The notes under the pieces: generated by a model
Seen by the model: the letters and a program-made list of their open reading frames with translations, nothing else
What the model was told of the DNA's origin: nothing
Databases searched by the model: none
Shown: one piece after another, positions 27,389 to 36,539 of the stretch
Layout of the letters: every line of letters begins with the position of its first letter
Numbering within the stretch: position 1 is the stretch's first letter
Translations under genes and position numbers: made by a program
NCBI GenBank assembly: GCA_016778085.1
Contig: JADHQF010000002.1
Location: 1-37,860 of the forward strand
Direction of reading: 5' to 3'
Source: Luminiphilus sp.
GTDB taxonomy: Bacteria > Pseudomonadota > Gammaproteobacteria > Pseudomonadales > Halieaceae
DNA length: 37,860 bases

Positions 27389-27425
27389 GGTGAGGCAATG
27401 AGAGAAGTGCCTTTAAGGGAATGAT

Positions 27426-27653
27426 ATGGAAAAGAACAGCCGCTTGATTTTCGCCTTCGTTGCTGGGCCCATCGTCATAGGAGTCGCCTACGGCGTTAGC
27501 TCATTGTTGACAGGTGGCGACTCTGGGAGCGAGCCAGCCGACGCCGGTATGTCTCTCGCTTACGGTCTGCTGCTCTGGATCGGGGCGCCAGTGGCCTTCG
27601 TGGCCGCCTTGCCACTGCTCGCTGGTATCCTCAAGGTCTTCAACAAATCCTGA
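27426..27653 (+). CDS. Small two-TM membrane protein
   Basis: 75 aa; two hydrophobic segments; SD aaggga. Confidence 0.65.
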   Translation: MEKNSRLIFAFVAGPIVIGVAYGVSSLLTGGDSGSEPADAGMSLAYGLLLWIGAPVAFVAALPLLAGILKVFNKS

Positions 27654-27746
27654 GCCAGGGTACGCGAGGGCCCCGGCCCCGGAAGTGTCTGTGACCGCCC
27701 GGCCTTGATAAAGTCGGTTTACATTTGAGATCGATAGGAAGACGTC

Positions 27747-28235
27747 TTGTTGTCAATTCGCCAAGCACAGGCCATCGATTTCACACGTATCCTGGACATC
27801 AACGCGACTGAAGAAGAGAAGACCAGCCGGATCGATCTAGCCAGAATTGCTCAGCTGGATCGCTGGGCGGACTATCACCGGGTCGCGGTAGTAGACGATG
27901 AGATCATTGGCTTTTTGCTGGTAATGGGTGAGGCATCAGACTACGACGGCGACAATTTTCGATGGTTTGTCGAGCGTTACGATCGTTTTCTGTATGTCGA
28001 TCGGATCGTAATCGATCAGGCGTACGCGGGACGGGGAGTAGGCAGTGCGCTGTACGGAGATCTGATTGAGTTCGCAGCAACTCAAGGCTGCCCCGCGCTG
28101 TGTTGTGAAATTAATGTGTCGCCACCTAACCCTGTATCGCATGCGTTTCATGCGCGCTTTGGTTTCAACGAGGTGGGGCGCAGCCCAGAGGCCAATGCGC
28201 CCAAGGTTGTCTCCTATCAATTGGCAGCGCTGTAG
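27747..28235 (+). CDS. GNAT family N-acetyltransferase
   Basis: 162 aa; VDRIVIDQAYAGRGVGSALYGDLIEFA; CEINVSPPNPVSHAFHARFGFNEVG. Confidence 0.88.
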   Translation: MLSIRQAQAIDFTRILDINATEEEKTSRIDLARIAQLDRWADYHRVAVVDDEIIGFLLVMGEASDYDGDNFRWFVERYDRFLYVDRIVIDQAYAGRGVGSALYGDLIEFAATQGCPALCCEINVSPPNPVSHAFHARFGFNEVGRSPEANAPKVVSYQLAAL

Positions 28236-28512
28236 CATTTAAGGCCTGCCTACCTGTGATTAATAGTCAGCCCCGGGCCTCATTGCAGGGCGAGCCTCGA
28301 CGTAGTCAAGTTTGAAGCAGGTTTTACCAGCGACCCCAACGCCGTGAATTTAGACGAGGTTGCTTGTATCGCGAGCGCTGATGAGTTTCTGTTAACCGAT
28401 GCGCTGGTGAGCGGAACTTGTTGGGACATTGTCCTAACCTGGAGGACCGTGGAGCAAAGCTTCTAGATTGTGGAAATAAGGTAAGCTCAGAAAGAATAAA
28501 AAGGCGAGCGAG

Positions 28513-28713
28513 TTAGATCAGCGCAACACTCATTTGCGAATTTTTAGGCTCCACATCCTCAATCGCCACCAATTCCCCAACGGTGTTTAGCGCCGAGAGT
28601 AGGTCGCGATCATCTCTGCAGCGCTGCCATTTGCAAAGTTGTTCTATGATTTGGTTTCTAAGGAAGGTTAATTCTGCCGCGAGCAGACCCGCGCGAAGTT
28701 CATCGGAATTCAT
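28513..28713 (-). CDS. Small hypothetical protein
   Basis: MNSDELRAGLLAAELTFLRNQIIEQLCKWQRCRDD... preceded by ggggg SD-like; ORF extends to 28758. Confidence 0.5.
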   Translation of the reverse strand: MNSDELRAGLLAAELTFLRNQIIEQLCKWQRCRDDRDLLSALNTVGELVAIEDVEPKNSQMSVALI

Positions 28714-28840
28714 TATTCCCCCAAGCCTGCTGTCTGCGGCTTTTGTTTGAGTAGGCACAATAGCCTACTTGAACAGCGTTTACAGATTTATCTACACCAA
28801 CCTGAGCGTTAATTATCCCCTTAATGGGGCCAGAGCTAGG

Positions 28841-29014
28841 CTACTGTTTCTGCGTTGGGCCGGGCGCTAGCGGTTTGCCGCGACCGTACGGATCTTGTCC
28901 CGATACACCATCTGGTATCTGCGTGATTTTATGCCCGGCTCTCAGAAAAGCCTTGGTTTCCTCGGCTATCGACTCACGCTTTGCGTCAGAGGATAGTTTG
29001 GGGGTTGTCTTCAT
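28841..29014 (-). CDS. Small protein (57 aa) with FLRAGHKITQIPDGVSGQDP motif
   Basis: Not in ORF track: MKTTPKLSSDAKRESIAEETKAFLRAGHKITQIPDGVSGQDPYGRGKPLAPGPTQKQ*; start overlaps upstream small ORF. Confidence 0.7.
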   Translation of the reverse strand: MKTTPKLSSDAKRESIAEETKAFLRAGHKITQIPDGVSGQDPYGRGKPLAPGPTQKQ

Positions 29015-29123
29015 TGTCACGCTGGTCCGCCTTCTCAGTTTTCTTCAGCCGCTTAGCCTCTCGCTTCTTTTGCTTGGCGACCTCGCGCTGTCTCTTCTCA
29101 AACGAATAATTAGTTTTTCTCAT
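28986..29123 (-). CDS. Small highly basic protein (45 aa)
   Basis: Not in ORF track: MRKTNYSFEKRQREVAKQKKREAKRLKKTEKADQRDNEDNPQTIL*; resembles small Lys/Arg-rich proteobacterial proteins. Confidence 0.72.
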   Translation of the reverse strand: MRKTNYSFEKRQREVAKQKKREAKRLKKTEKADQRDNEDNPQTIL

Positions 29124-29500
29124 ATCTGAGGCTCGAGCAGGGCAGAAAAATTTCGCAGGGATGCTGTGATGGCTCAGACTCCAGTGATGGTGATCACCAT
29201 CTGCACGTGGGGAGTCAGACAGAGGAGAGAGCGTAGCACCAACCGCTTGTTCAGACCACTTTTAACGCCGATGTGCGCCTGCTTCGACTCAAAGACCCTG
29301 CAAGAGTCAATCGAGGACGAAAAGCGGGCGTCTAAAAACAGGATTGATAATCCCGATTGGCAATAAGGCATGGCCGCGTTCGCAGAAAAGCGCAAGACCG
29401 TGTTTAATCGCGACAAGGGATAAGGAGCGAGTCGACAGACGCTGTGACTTGTTACAGTTCCGGAGAAAACAACCGCAGTGAATTGTTTGAAAAACGCCCT

Positions 29501-30052
29501 ATGAAAACAATTTTTGCAGCCTCTTTGTTCTGCCTGTTGGCAGGGTTTTCTGCCGCCAAAACGGATGCCGCGAATGCAGATGAGGGCAACGGTTTAAGCC
29601 TTCTAAACCGAATAGATTACTCTCCGTCTTTGACGACCTCCGGCCAACCAACCGAGGCTGAACTGGCGCTGATCGCAGCGGCCGGTTACGACCAGGTCAT
29701 TTTTCTGGCATTTACTAGTCACCCCAAGGCAGTCGCTCATGAAGACGATATGGTGAGAGGGTTGGGGGTCCAGTTCATTCACATACCGGTCGAATGGGAA
29801 TCTCCTAGTCTTGGGGATTTCGCCGCCTTCGCCGCGGTGATGCAAGCGCACGGCGGCGCCAGGACGCTGGTGCACTGCGAGGTGAACTTTAGGGCGTCTG
29901 TCTTTGGTTTCCTATATCAGGTCCTTTACGAGGGAGCTGATCTGGACGAGGCGATGTCACTTATGCAATCGATATGGGTGCCAAATGCCACATGGGACGC
30001 GTTTATCGCGCGTGTTATGGGCTATAAAGGGATTGATTATCCGCCGCTCTAG
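29501..30052 (+). CDS. Secreted protein tyrosine phosphatase-like protein (DSP-like fold)
   Basis: Start MKTIFAASLFCLLAGFSAA; SGQPTEAELALIAAAGYDQVI, VHCEVNFRASVF active-site-like loop. Confidence 0.8.
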   Translation: MKTIFAASLFCLLAGFSAAKTDAANADEGNGLSLLNRIDYSPSLTTSGQPTEAELALIAAAGYDQVIFLAFTSHPKAVAHEDDMVRGLGVQFIHIPVEWESPSLGDFAAFAAVMQAHGGARTLVHCEVNFRASVFGFLYQVLYEGADLDEAMSLMQSIWVPNATWDAFIARVMGYKGIDYPPL

Positions 30053-30176
30053 CACCACAAGCCCCGTCGCTGCCTGTGGCCGCGGTGCGGGGCGGCTCGA
30101 AAGGTCCTATCTTTTGCAAACGCGTTGATTTAATTTCAGTGGCGTCAATTTCGTAAATCTAATGGTGGGGGCAGCA

Positions 30177-30725
30177 ATGAAGAAGCTTAATGTGAGTTTG
30201 ATGGCAGGAATCATGGCGGCGGTGTCTGCGCACGCAGCCGATGAGTCGGTTGTGATTGGCGATGTGACGATGCCTGCTGTAGAGAGCAGCACCGCATTTC
30301 AGCAGGTGGAAAAGAAGCTTGGCAAGTGGGAAGGCAAAATGACTCAGGGCCTGACCGGCGCGGTTATCGATGTGTCCTATGAGTGGCGGCTGACCTCCGG
30401 GGGCAACACCATCACCGAGACGCTGGTTGAGGACGGGGTGGAAATGCTCACCACCTACAGCGACGACAAGGGCGAGCTGGTGGTGAAGCATTACTGCGCG
30501 CTGGGAACTCAGCCTGTGTTTAGCGTCAGTAGCGTGTCAGATACCGAGTTGGCGCTGGCCCTCGATGAATCAGCTAATGATCTTCACGCGGAGCATGAGA
30601 GCTTTGTGACGTCAATGAAGTGGACCATGCAAGAGGATGATAATAGCTCCATGCTTTTTACCAACACCATCATGCTTGATGGCGAATTAACTGAAAACTC
30701 CGCAGTGCTCACCAGAGTGGAGTAA
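30177..30725 (+). CDS. Hypothetical secreted protein
   Basis: Signal peptide MKKLNVSLMAGIMAAVSAHAA; KLGKWEGKMTQGLTG. Confidence 0.8.
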   Translation: MKKLNVSLMAGIMAAVSAHAADESVVIGDVTMPAVESSTAFQQVEKKLGKWEGKMTQGLTGAVIDVSYEWRLTSGGNTITETLVEDGVEMLTTYSDDKGELVVKHYCALGTQPVFSVSSVSDTELALALDESANDLHAEHESFVTSMKWTMQEDDNSSMLFTNTIMLDGELTENSAVLTRVE

Positions 30726-30997
30726 ATCGCTGAAATCGCCTTAGGCCCCAACTGACCTGAGGCGAATCTAGCGGGGAATTGGCTGGCTCGCTTGCGGCAG
30801 CCGGACCTGCGTCACTCGGTTGGCGTTGTTTCACCGCAGAATCTTTTCCGTCTCGTGGCGAGGCACGTCAGTACTGCCCAGCCTGATTGGGAAAGTTCGC
30901 TGACATACTTGACCAAGTGTTGGGCGTGTCTGGTAAATCACTCTCCGGCGCTCCGCGCTTTAATGTCTCCTCAGGTTTCAGCAACAGGAGACAGCCG

Positions 30998-31645
30998 ATG
31001 AAATCACTGATTACAGCCGTACTTTGTGCAGCAGGCGGCTCTGCCGCCATGGCAGCCCCGGGCAGCCTTCAGCCTAGCAATGCCGATGCCAGCTTAAGGT
31101 CTGTGATTGAGCAATTAGGGGGAGGATCTGATACCAGCACCTCAGACCTGTCACAGCTATTAACGAGTTTGTTGGGGCTTTCTGGAGAGGGTTCGGCGGA
31201 TCTCGAGGCGTTGGTGGAGCAGCTGGCGGCGCTTGATTTTCAGGTGCTGGCCGACGAGATTGCCGCGCTACGCGATAGCTTGGGAATGTATCGCTACAGC
31301 TATGTGGGTGTGGCTGATGCGCTGGTCACGGAAGACGAGGGCGTGCCGGCTTTCTGGAATCTGTCAGACATGTGCCAGGCGAACTTTGGCGAAGGCGCCC
31401 GTTTGGCGCGGACCAGTGATGTTGCCTACCTTCTGGAGGGCGGTGATTTCCCACTGGCAGGGGTCGATCGGGCCATTTTTAAATCAAGCCTCCCTATTCC
31501 CTTTGGGGACGGCCTTTACGACACCTTGGTCAATGCAAAGGTCGATCTTGACGGCGTGGTGATTTACGACGGTGCCGCTGACCGCTTTGTCGCCACGGAT
31601 CCCACGCAGTCGGCAAATCCGGCCTGTAGTGCGAGAGGCGGGTGA
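30998..31645 (+). CDS. Hypothetical secreted protein
   Basis: Start MKSLITAVLCAAGGSAAMAA with SD caggag. Confidence 0.78.
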   Translation: MKSLITAVLCAAGGSAAMAAPGSLQPSNADASLRSVIEQLGGGSDTSTSDLSQLLTSLLGLSGEGSADLEALVEQLAALDFQVLADEIAALRDSLGMYRYSYVGVADALVTEDEGVPAFWNLSDMCQANFGEGARLARTSDVAYLLEGGDFPLAGVDRAIFKSSLPIPFGDGLYDTLVNAKVDLDGVVIYDGAADRFVATDPTQSANPACSARGG

Positions 31646-31716
31646 CAGCAGATCAAAGCCTGATTGGATTGGCCCTCATTTCTCACCTAGTATGGGTCGG
31701 GCATTGAGGGCCGACT

Positions 31717-32238
31717 TTGTTTATGAACTTGCGTTATCAACAGCAAGACTGCGACCTAACCCTCCGGGAAGGTGTCGCCGAATACCGCGCATATCTTGAT
31801 GCCATCGGCAGAAAGGCCATGGTCGATCGCCCAGATTCTCGTTTAATCCTTGAGCACGATGCGACGCATGTGATGTTTGGCATGGACACGTCGTTGGAGC
31901 AGGAGGCCGGTCTCGATACCTGGCTAATTTTTGGATGCCAATACCAGTGGCGATACCTGCGCGGTTATGGCCAGCTCCCCGAGATTAAGGCCTTGTACAA
32001 GGCGCTCATCAAGGAAAACGGCTGGTGGTTGTTTCCCAAGCTTTACTGGAAATGCCTGGGGTTAAAGTGGCGGATTATCAGGCGTACCCGACGCATGACC
32101 CATAAATGGCCCTTTCAGTTCCCCGAGGAATGGCTGGATCAGTCTGTGACCGCGTTGAGAGCGCAGCACGGCATCAGCATTCTGACGGAGGAGGAGCGCG
32201 CCACAGGTGACCTGCTGGAGTGGAGCGGACAGTACTGA
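31717..32238 (+). CDS. Hypothetical protein (weak Coq4-like HDxxH pattern)
   Basis: 173 aa; LEHDATHVMFGMDTSLEQEA. Confidence 0.75.
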   Translation: MFMNLRYQQQDCDLTLREGVAEYRAYLDAIGRKAMVDRPDSRLILEHDATHVMFGMDTSLEQEAGLDTWLIFGCQYQWRYLRGYGQLPEIKALYKALIKENGWWLFPKLYWKCLGLKWRIIRRTRRMTHKWPFQFPEEWLDQSVTALRAQHGISILTEEERATGDLLEWSGQY

Positions 32239-32399
32239 GCAATCGGCAGCGAGTCGCTCACCAGAGCGGCGTGAAGCTCGTCAGCGACATCGCGTTACCC
32301 CAATTGAAAAATAGGCTCGACAAGCATAGCGTAGGCACAGTCAAGCACAGCAAAGAATCACGACAAGCAAGCACAACAAAGAAAAGGGGGGAATTCAGC

Positions 32400-33287
32400 A
32401 TGTCGATCAGATCATTCATTGTTGCGGGCATTTTTTTCGCGCTAGCAGGGTGCCAAGCCGACTCGGGTAAACAGGATGCCGCGGTCATCGCGGCTGCGAA
32501 AGCGGGCTACGACGCCTTTGCAACGGGCGACATGGCAGCATGGGCGGCCACGCAGGCACCGGATGCACAATGGGAGATGCCCAAGGGTTTTCCCTATGGC
32601 GGCAATTACGTGGGTCCTAAGCAAGTGATCGATGAGGTCTTCATGCCCATCGGTGAGCTCTGGCCCGACTTCAAGGTCGAGCCCACGGCGTTCCATGCTG
32701 CGGGCAACGTGGTCTTTATCGAAACTAAAATGACGGCGGGTGGTGTCACCAGTGACTCCATTCATAAAGCGGTCATCGAGAATGGCAAGTACGCCGCGTT
32801 TCAAGTCTACGACGACGCCGGCTTCATGATGGCCCACTCCACCGCCGGCGCGAGCATCGGTAAGCAATATTTTGATAACGGCTCATCCAAGCCCTTGTTG
32901 CAAGGCAGTGGCGCAAACGGACAGGTCTGGATGGATTATATCGCCGCACATAACGCGAGGGATTTTGGGGCCATCGCCGCGATGAACACCGAGGATTTCC
33001 GGGGGATCGCAGCCCACGGTGAGGTCGTGGAGGGCAACGCCGCCCACACTGACTTTTTGCAAAACTGGGTCGCCACTGAGAATCCCCGTTGGCAGGTGTG
33101 GTGGGTCATTGCCAATGACGGAGAGAACGCCGACGGCGTCATGGAGGAATGGCTGGCCACCGGCAACGTGGTCACGACCACCGGGCCTGACGGCACCGAG
33201 CGCAGGGCCTACGAGACAATCGATGTGTTGCTCGAGAACGGCAAAGTCAAAATGCTTAATGTGGCCTCTCAAACCATGCCTGAATAG
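32400..33287 (+). CDS. Lipoprotein with two SnoaL/NTF2-like domains
   Basis: Start MSIRSFIVAGIFFALAGCQAD (lipobox LAGC); two repeats, YDAFATGDMAAWAATQAPDAQWEMP and IAAHNARDFGAIAAMNTEDFRGIA. Confidence 0.85.
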   Translation: MSIRSFIVAGIFFALAGCQADSGKQDAAVIAAAKAGYDAFATGDMAAWAATQAPDAQWEMPKGFPYGGNYVGPKQVIDEVFMPIGELWPDFKVEPTAFHAAGNVVFIETKMTAGGVTSDSIHKAVIENGKYAAFQVYDDAGFMMAHSTAGASIGKQYFDNGSSKPLLQGSGANGQVWMDYIAAHNARDFGAIAAMNTEDFRGIAAHGEVVEGNAAHTDFLQNWVATENPRWQVWWVIANDGENADGVMEEWLATGNVVTTTGPDGTERRAYETIDVLLENGKVKMLNVASQTMPE

Positions 33288-33384
33288 CGGCTAGCGGCTT
33301 GACCTCAAGCACCACTGACGTACATTGACAGGCGTCCCCGCCGAATAGGCGGGCCGCTAATAAGCATAACAAGGAGGTGAATCC

Positions 33385-33966
33385 ATGATCACCGTACTCA
33401 AGAAATCAGGGCTGCTCTGCGTGATGTTGCTGACGGCTTTTACGCAATCGGTTGTAGCGGAAGATCTTCGTATCATTGGCGAGGATAAAAGCTTTGTCGC
33501 GACCCTGCCTTCCGGTGAGACCATCACCATTACCCGTCAGATGACGGATTGCGCCAAGAACAAAGGCTGGTTGCAGCCGCTGGTCCCCGAGCCGGGCATC
33601 GTGCCGGTGACAGAAATAGAAGTGTTGAACGCCATCAGCGATCCCGACACGATCCTGGTCGATATGCGCACCGAGGAATGGTTCCTCGACGCTACGATTC
33701 CCGGTTCCGTCAACATTCCCTATACCGAAGTGGCCATGCGTATGGACGAGCTTGGGTGTAGCAAGAGTGACGCGGGTTGGGACTGCAGCAACGCCTCGAA
33801 CGTGGTTGGCTTTTGTAATGGCCCGGTCTGCCCTCAGAGTCCCACCGCAATGAAGGCGATGATTCGCGATGGCTTCCCCGCTGAGAAAATCCACTACTAT
33901 CGTGGAGGAATGCTCGACTGGGACGCGCTGGGGCTGACCACTGTGGAGGGCGACTTCGCTTTCTGA
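33385..33966 (+). CDS. Secreted rhodanese-like domain protein
   Basis: Signal peptide; ILVDMRTEEWFLDATIPGSVNIPYTEV; FCNGPVCPQSPTAMKAM; YYRGGMLDWDALGL; SD aaggagg. Confidence 0.88.
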   Translation: MITVLKKSGLLCVMLLTAFTQSVVAEDLRIIGEDKSFVATLPSGETITITRQMTDCAKNKGWLQPLVPEPGIVPVTEIEVLNAISDPDTILVDMRTEEWFLDATIPGSVNIPYTEVAMRMDELGCSKSDAGWDCSNASNVVGFCNGPVCPQSPTAMKAMIRDGFPAEKIHYYRGGMLDWDALGLTTVEGDFAF

Positions 33967-34044
33967 TTGAACCTGCCGCGCTCCGGTCATTGATGAACCC
34001 CGGGGGTTGCTACTCAGCGCCGCCCGGATGACCGGGAGAGCGGT

Positions 34045-35655
34045 TTGCTAGCTACGTTAGATTGGTGGGTGATCGGGACCTATCTGCTTCTGTTGCTCGC
34101 ACTCGGCGGGTTTCTCTCGAGGCGCCAGCAGTCAGGTGCGGATTATTTCGTAGCTGGCCGCAGCGAGCGGCCTTTCAGTATCGCGCTGTCAGTGCTCGCC
34201 ACCCAATGTTCTACTAACAGTATTCTCGGTGCCCCAGCCTTTGTTGCCTTCGCAGCCGGAGGGGGGCTGGTTTGGTTGCAGTATGAGCTGGCGGTCCCGC
34301 TGGCAATGATCTTCACCATGATATTTGTGATCCCGATGTTCCAGCGGCTTCAGCTGGTGTCGGTCTATGAATATCTGGAGCGACGCTTTGATCTGAAAAC
34401 CCGACTGTTGTTGAGTGGCGTGTTTCAGGTACTGAGATTACTGGCGGCGGCCGTCACGATTTATGGCGTCTCGGCGATGATTGATCTCATCACCGGTATC
34501 GGTTTTTTGGCTTCTGTGCTGATATTCGGCGCTTTTACGGTGCTGTATGACGTGCTTGGGGGCATCCGGGCGGTGATCTGGAGCGACGTATTGCAAATGT
34601 CGGTGCTGGTGAGTGTGCTGGGGTACCTGCTCTGGCTGCTCACAGGGGATGCTGGTGGCCTCAATGCCATGTTGGGTAGTGTCTCGGGAGACAGGCTGGC
34701 GGCGCTGGACTTTGGTCATCACGGTCTGGGAGACGGTCACGACTTCGCCTTCTGGCCAATGCTGATCGGGGGCTTTTTTCTCTACGTCTCCTATTACGGC
34801 TGTGATCAAAGTCAGGTGCAGAGGCAACTGTGCGCGAAAAACCAAAGAGATGGTCAGACGATCCTGCTGCTGAATGGTTTGCTGCGCTTTCCGCTGGTGC
34901 TGCTCTACTGCCTGATAGGGGTTGGTATAGCGGTCTACGCGGATACCCATACCGAATTTGTGACCTTGCTGCCTGACACTGACGGCCAGCCCAACTACAA
35001 CATGGCCTTGCCGCTGCTGTTCCTTATGGAGCTGCCCGAAGGCTTAAAGGGGATAGCCATCGTGGGGGTACTGGCAGCCGCGATGTCGTCGCTGGATTCG
35101 GTGATCAACAGCCTGTCCGCGGTGACAATGGAGGATTTCATCAAGCGCTGCGGCTGGGTCTCGATGGGCTCGGACCGTGTGGAGATACTGTGGAGCAAGG
35201 CGCTCACGGGGGTGTGGGGCGTGTTGGCTATCGTGCTCGCTTTTTGGGTTGATGATATTGCCAGTACGGTATTGGTGGCGGTCAATAAATTGGGGTCTTT
35301 GATCAACGGGCCCCTGCTGGCGGTTTTTGTGATGGGCTTGCTGACCCACAGGGTAACAGGGCGGGGCGCGAGGATCGGCTTTGCAGCAGGATTTATCAGT
35401 AATCTTTTACTGTGGTTGGGTGCGCCAGGGGTGTCCTGGCTGTGGTGGAACGTCAGCGGGTTTTTGATCGCGGTCGCTATCGGAGTGCTCAGCAGTCGGC
35501 GCGAAGCGGAGTGGGTCGCCGCCTCCGATACTATCTGGACGCCAGCATTTTTCATTGGTCAGGGCTTTGAGCGGACCTGGCTGCTGGGTTACCTCACGCT
35601 CGCGGGTGGGACGTGCGGATTTTTGCTGGTGTTGGCTGTGTTTGGCCTGCGGTGA
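34045..35655 (+). CDS. Sodium:solute symporter (SSS) family protein
   Basis: 536 aa multi-TM; GADYFVAGRSERPFSIALSVLATQCSTNSILGAPAF, GIAIVGVLAAAMSSLDSVINSLSAV; TTG start in ORF track. Confidence 0.92.
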   Translation: MLATLDWWVIGTYLLLLLALGGFLSRRQQSGADYFVAGRSERPFSIALSVLATQCSTNSILGAPAFVAFAAGGGLVWLQYELAVPLAMIFTMIFVIPMFQRLQLVSVYEYLERRFDLKTRLLLSGVFQVLRLLAAAVTIYGVSAMIDLITGIGFLASVLIFGAFTVLYDVLGGIRAVIWSDVLQMSVLVSVLGYLLWLLTGDAGGLNAMLGSVSGDRLAALDFGHHGLGDGHDFAFWPMLIGGFFLYVSYYGCDQSQVQRQLCAKNQRDGQTILLLNGLLRFPLVLLYCLIGVGIAVYADTHTEFVTLLPDTDGQPNYNMALPLLFLMELPEGLKGIAIVGVLAAAMSSLDSVINSLSAVTMEDFIKRCGWVSMGSDRVEILWSKALTGVWGVLAIVLAFWVDDIASTVLVAVNKLGSLINGPLLAVFVMGLLTHRVTGRGARIGFAAGFISNLLLWLGAPGVSWLWWNVSGFLIAVAIGVLSSRREAEWVAASDTIWTPAFFIGQGFERTWLLGYLTLAGGTCGFLLVLAVFGLR

Positions 35656-35680
35656 CGGTTCGCCGCGGCAGAGAGGAAAA

Positions 35681-35706
35681 AGGGCCAGAGCGCAGGCTCT
35701 GACCCT
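35681..35706. terminator. Bidirectional terminator between convergent genes
   Basis: AGGGCCAGAGC-GCAG-GCTCTGACCCT-like stem (one mismatch) flanked by A-run. Confidence 0.65.
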
Positions 35707-35715
35707 TGCGCTATG

Positions 35716-36456
35716 TTAGCCGCCCATGTTGCCAAAGACCGCCATATCGACTGTCACGATATTTTGCTCAATGGTTCGGATGCCGTCGACTTCCTTAACA
35801 AACTTCTGGAAGTCCTTGTCTGCGCGATTGGCAGCCATCTGCGCCATGACTGCTCCAACACTCTTGCCGGTTACTGAGACAACATGCGTAGTATCGCCGA
35901 CTCCACCCGCTGGCATGGCAAATAGCATGGTGTCTGTTTCACCAATATCAGTACTGCCCATCATCTTTTGGAAAGCTGAGGCGTATTTTGCAGGGTCTGA
36001 AACTGAAGCAAAGACGTAGAGGCTTGCCGTGCCTGGACCAAATCCGATCTGGTTTTTCATCGAACCGAGGCCGGTGGATTCGAACATTGAAGAGGTCACC
36101 ACTTCCACAGCGCCGCTTACCTCACGCTGAAAGGTTGCAGCATCCTCTGATTGAGCGTTGATAGCGAATGCGGCATCCATTGCCTCGTAGGACGGATACA
36201 CAACAGAAACAATGTGAGAAATAGGGCTTTCTCCTCCAGCGACGACCTGCCTCAAAATGGCAACGCCAGGATTTTGCTCGCCCGTGGGTGAGCTCCAGTA
36301 TTTGCCCATAGCCGCAGCAAATGCTGCAGGGTCAGAGACATCCAGCCCATAAACCATACCTACGGGTGCAGACGGTGCCGCGTGATCGTCGGCGTGGGCG
36401 AATGTGGCGCCGAGGGCCAGCGCCATAGATGCCAAGATGCTGATTAATGTTTTCAT
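35716..36456 (-). CDS. Secreted protein, two repeats of a dimeric alpha/beta-barrel-like type
   Basis: Signal peptide MKTLISILASMALALGATFAHA; DVSDPAAFAAAMGKYWSS and SVSDPAKYASAFQKMMGS repeats. Confidence 0.82.
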   Translation of the reverse strand: MKTLISILASMALALGATFAHADDHAAPSAPVGMVYGLDVSDPAAFAAAMGKYWSSPTGEQNPGVAILRQVVAGGESPISHIVSVVYPSYEAMDAAFAINAQSEDAATFQREVSGAVEVVTSSMFESTGLGSMKNQIGFGPGTASLYVFASVSDPAKYASAFQKMMGSTDIGETDTMLFAMPAGGVGDTTHVVSVTGKSVGAVMAQMAANRADKDFQKFVKEVDGIRTIEQNIVTVDMAVFGNMGG

Positions 36457-36495
36457 AATGTTCCCCTTTATTATGTGGATGAAAAGTTGCTCAAA

Positions 36496-36524
36496 AATAA
36501 GGGCCGCTTTGTGCGACAGCGGCC
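36496..36524 (-). terminator. Rho-independent terminator
   Basis: Minus strand GGCCGCT-gtcgcacaa-AGCGGCC followed by CTTATTTTT. Confidence 0.75.
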
Positions 36525-36539
36525 AGCAGGTGTTTTTTT

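Noticed and set aside
28824-29129. 101-aa plus-strand ORF
   Set aside because: Antisense to the two better-supported small minus-strand ORFs 28841-29014 and 28986-29123.
29166-29416. Overlapping short ORFs on both strands (66 and 80 aa)
   Set aside because: No motif, no supportive start context and mutual overlap; treated as non-coding.
33337-33353. CCCGCC-GAATA-GGCGGG hairpin between the NTF2-like lipoprotein and rhodanese genes
   Set aside because: Short stem with no T-run; too weak to call a terminator.
33406-33990. 194-aa minus-strand ORF
   Set aside because: Antisense to the rhodanese gene, which has signal peptide, SD and domain motifs.
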